15,931 nucleotides of DNA from Lachnospiraceae bacterium UBA7784 (GTDB taxonomy: Bacteria; Bacillota; Clostridia; Lachnospirales; Lachnospiraceae): positions 1 to 15,931 of the forward strand of contig DLDA01000046.1 in assembly GCA_002480925.1 (NCBI GenBank), written 5' to 3'. Under the pieces are notes generated by a model that had not been told where the DNA came from, did no database searches, and saw only the letters and a list, made by a program, of their open reading frames with translations. Numbering within the stretch: position 1 is the stretch's first letter; each line of letters opens with the position of its first letter. Positions 14,907 to 15,931 of the stretch are shown in pieces. The translations under genes and the position numbers were made by a program.

Positions 14907-15692
14907 TTAAAGCAGCAGCAGTCTCTTTATAAGCTCCGCTATGAATTCATTCCTGCTGACTGTGGCTGGCTCGTCGTCACCATAGATGCTTATTGCCACA
15001 TCTCTTATCTCACTGGAAAATTCAGCCCTCTTTGTGTAATAATTGATCCCTATACCGGGAATATAGGCCAGGGGACGTCCTATATCGAGGTCATAAAGAG
15101 CCTCTGTGAAGATCCCGGCAACCTTTTTCCCCTGAAGGAGACAGCCTGAGGGCTTCTCAAATGACAGCTCCCTGCCACAGAGAGCTTTTGCGGCACCGCA
15201 GATACAGTCGGCGACAGCTCTTGTGACATGAGCCGGCTCAGATGACTTCATTTTTTCGGGGAGAAGAATAATGCTTAGATATATACCTCCGGGAGGCGAG
15301 ATGAATGATCTTTCATTGTGTCCCTGACCTTTTGTCTGCATCTGTGAAGCAACGATCGTCCCGTGACCGGCTCCTGTAGAAAGAAGTCTTAAGGCCTCCT
15401 TATTCGTCGAGTCGATCGATTCATATACATGAATGTCATCCGGATCAAAGGAGGATGCGCCGGAGCTTAAATAAGGGAGTATTCCTTCAACAGACAGCTT
15501 GTCAGAATGGTTGGAGAGCCGGTATCCCTTATTGGGGCTTGATTCTATGTCATAGCCCCTTTCACGGAGCACTCCGACTGCCTTCCAGACTGCATTTCGT
15601 GAAAGCGACAGGTCATCGGCAAGCAGGGCTCCCGAGAACCATTTTCCCTTGTTTTCTTCCATATATCTGAGCACCTTTTCAGCAGTAGTCAT
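14907..15692 (-). CDS. BirA-like protein: intact DNA-binding domain, degenerate biotin-ligase domain
   Basis: From ATG 15692 (AAAGAGG 4 bases upstream) this is 261 residues. Residues 1-60 are the BirA-type winged helix (LSLSRNAVWKAVGVLRERGY, NKGYRL), which in BirA represses biotin genes. Residues about 87-261 follow the ligase fold: DSTN at 94-97, MQT with Q119, SPPGGIYLS, GKKVAGI with the catalytic-type Lys at 188-194, and GIGIN. Two active-site motifs are damaged. The GRGRxGR adenylate-binding loop reads KGQGHNER (121-128), and KWPND reads EKPSG (179-183). The protein also stops about 60 residues early, at AELIKRLLLL, lacking the end of the catalytic domain and the C-terminal SH3-like domain. 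It may be a biotin-sensing regulator, a weak or relaxed ligase, or a decaying copy. Two in-frame ATGs upstream (15719, 15746) lack good ribosome sites. Confidence 0.85.
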   Translation of the reverse strand: MTTAEKVLRYMEENKGKWFSGALLADDLSLSRNAVWKAVGVLRERGYDIESSPNKGYRLSNHSDKLSVEGILPYLSSGASSFDPDDIHVYESIDSTNKEALRLLSTGAGHGTIVASQMQTKGQGHNERSFISPPGGIYLSIILLPEKMKSSEPAHVTRAVADCICGAAKALCGRELSFEKPSGCLLQGKKVAGIFTEALYDLDIGRPLAYIPGIGINYYTKRAEFSSEIRDVAISIYGDDEPATVSRNEFIAELIKRLLLL

Positions 15693-15760
15693 ATGTCCTC
15701 TTTTCACATTTTGCCTCATGTCCTTTGTATCAGCAGAAGCAGACATTAGGGCTTCTGCGC

Positions 15761-15777
15761 TTTATACTATCATTATA
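15761..15777 (-). promoter_or_regulatory. -10 elements for the BirA-like gene
   Basis: The minus strand carries a perfect TATAAT (15777-15772) and, just downstream, TATAAA (15766-15761). No good -35 stands at 16-18 bases. The leader to ATG 15692 would be about 70 bases. Confidence 0.4.
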
Positions 15778-15840
15778 AGCGTTTTTGACCAGAAAAGCAG
15801 TAATAGAAACGAAAAATACTTCTGTCTCTTTTCTGATCTT

Positions 15841-15851
15841 TATGCTAGAAT
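15841..15851 (+). promoter_or_regulatory. Extended -10 promoter for the divergent right-edge gene
   Basis: TATGCTAGAAT contains the extended -10 TG-N dinucleotide before TAGAAT. The -35 position is weak, as is common for extended -10 promoters. The start of transcription would be near 15858, some 19 bases before the ATG. Confidence 0.5.
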
Positions 15852-15876
15852 GGGAGAGGGTTACAAAGGAGATAAA

Positions 15877-15931
15877 ATGGAATTTGGAATTTTATACAAT
15901 AAAAATAAGGTTCTTCATCAGTTTGTGTGGG
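15877..15931 (+). CDS. 5' end of an unidentified gene, cut by the window edge
   Basis: ATG 15877 follows AAAGGAGATAAA, a strong ribosome site, and the frame stays open to the window end for 18 codons (MEFGILYNKNKVLHQFVW). It is transcribed divergently from the BirA-like gene. The visible part is too short to assign to a family. Confidence 0.7.
   Translation, partial: MEFGILYNKNKVLHQFVW

Overview
The window looks like a chromosomal segment of an anaerobic Gram-positive gut or rumen bacterium, most likely a Lachnospiraceae-type clostridium. This is inferred from gene content (a NADPH-type butanol dehydrogenase, a FeoA-FeoB fusion, a clostridial-type chemoreceptor, a secreted GH16 with CBM4/9-like modules and basic C-terminal repeats), from strong GGAGG-type ribosome sites, and from moderate-GC coding DNA with frequent AGA and ATA codons. 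No rRNA, tRNA, CRISPR array, insertion sequence or phage gene is visible.

Left edge (1-1330): a more AT-rich patch. It holds the tail of a probable antitoxin, a ParE/RelE-type toxin broken by a one-base frameshift, and a secreted protein of unknown function that starts inside the toxin's end. Next is an iron-containing alcohol dehydrogenase (1425-2588), followed by a tiny coupled ORF and a rho-independent terminator.

Centre (2879-9819): the most distinctive part. A sigma-A-like promoter precedes a transmembrane chemoreceptor (MCP), an extracellular sugar-type solute-binding lipoprotein with no ABC permease beside it, and a 1194-residue secreted GH16 beta-glucanase. The cluster ends in a very strong terminator. 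A plausible reading is one module in which the enzyme releases glucan oligosaccharides, the lipoprotein binds them and the chemoreceptor steers the cell; this is inference. The GH16 catalytic domain is itself interrupted by what looks like a circularly permuted CBM4/9-like domain.

Right-centre (9827-12425): a well-formed promoter, a leader with a possible 32-codon ORF, an EamA/DMT transporter coupled to cytidine deaminase, and a ZIP metal transporter ending in a bidirectional terminator.

Right edge, minus strand (15777-12444): a BirA-like protein with a good DNA-binding domain but degraded ligase motifs and no C-terminal domain, then a feoAB fusion with its own promoter and an operator-like dyad. 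A divergent gene begins at 15877 and leaves the window. ZIP and FeoAB converge, so two metal transporters share one terminator.
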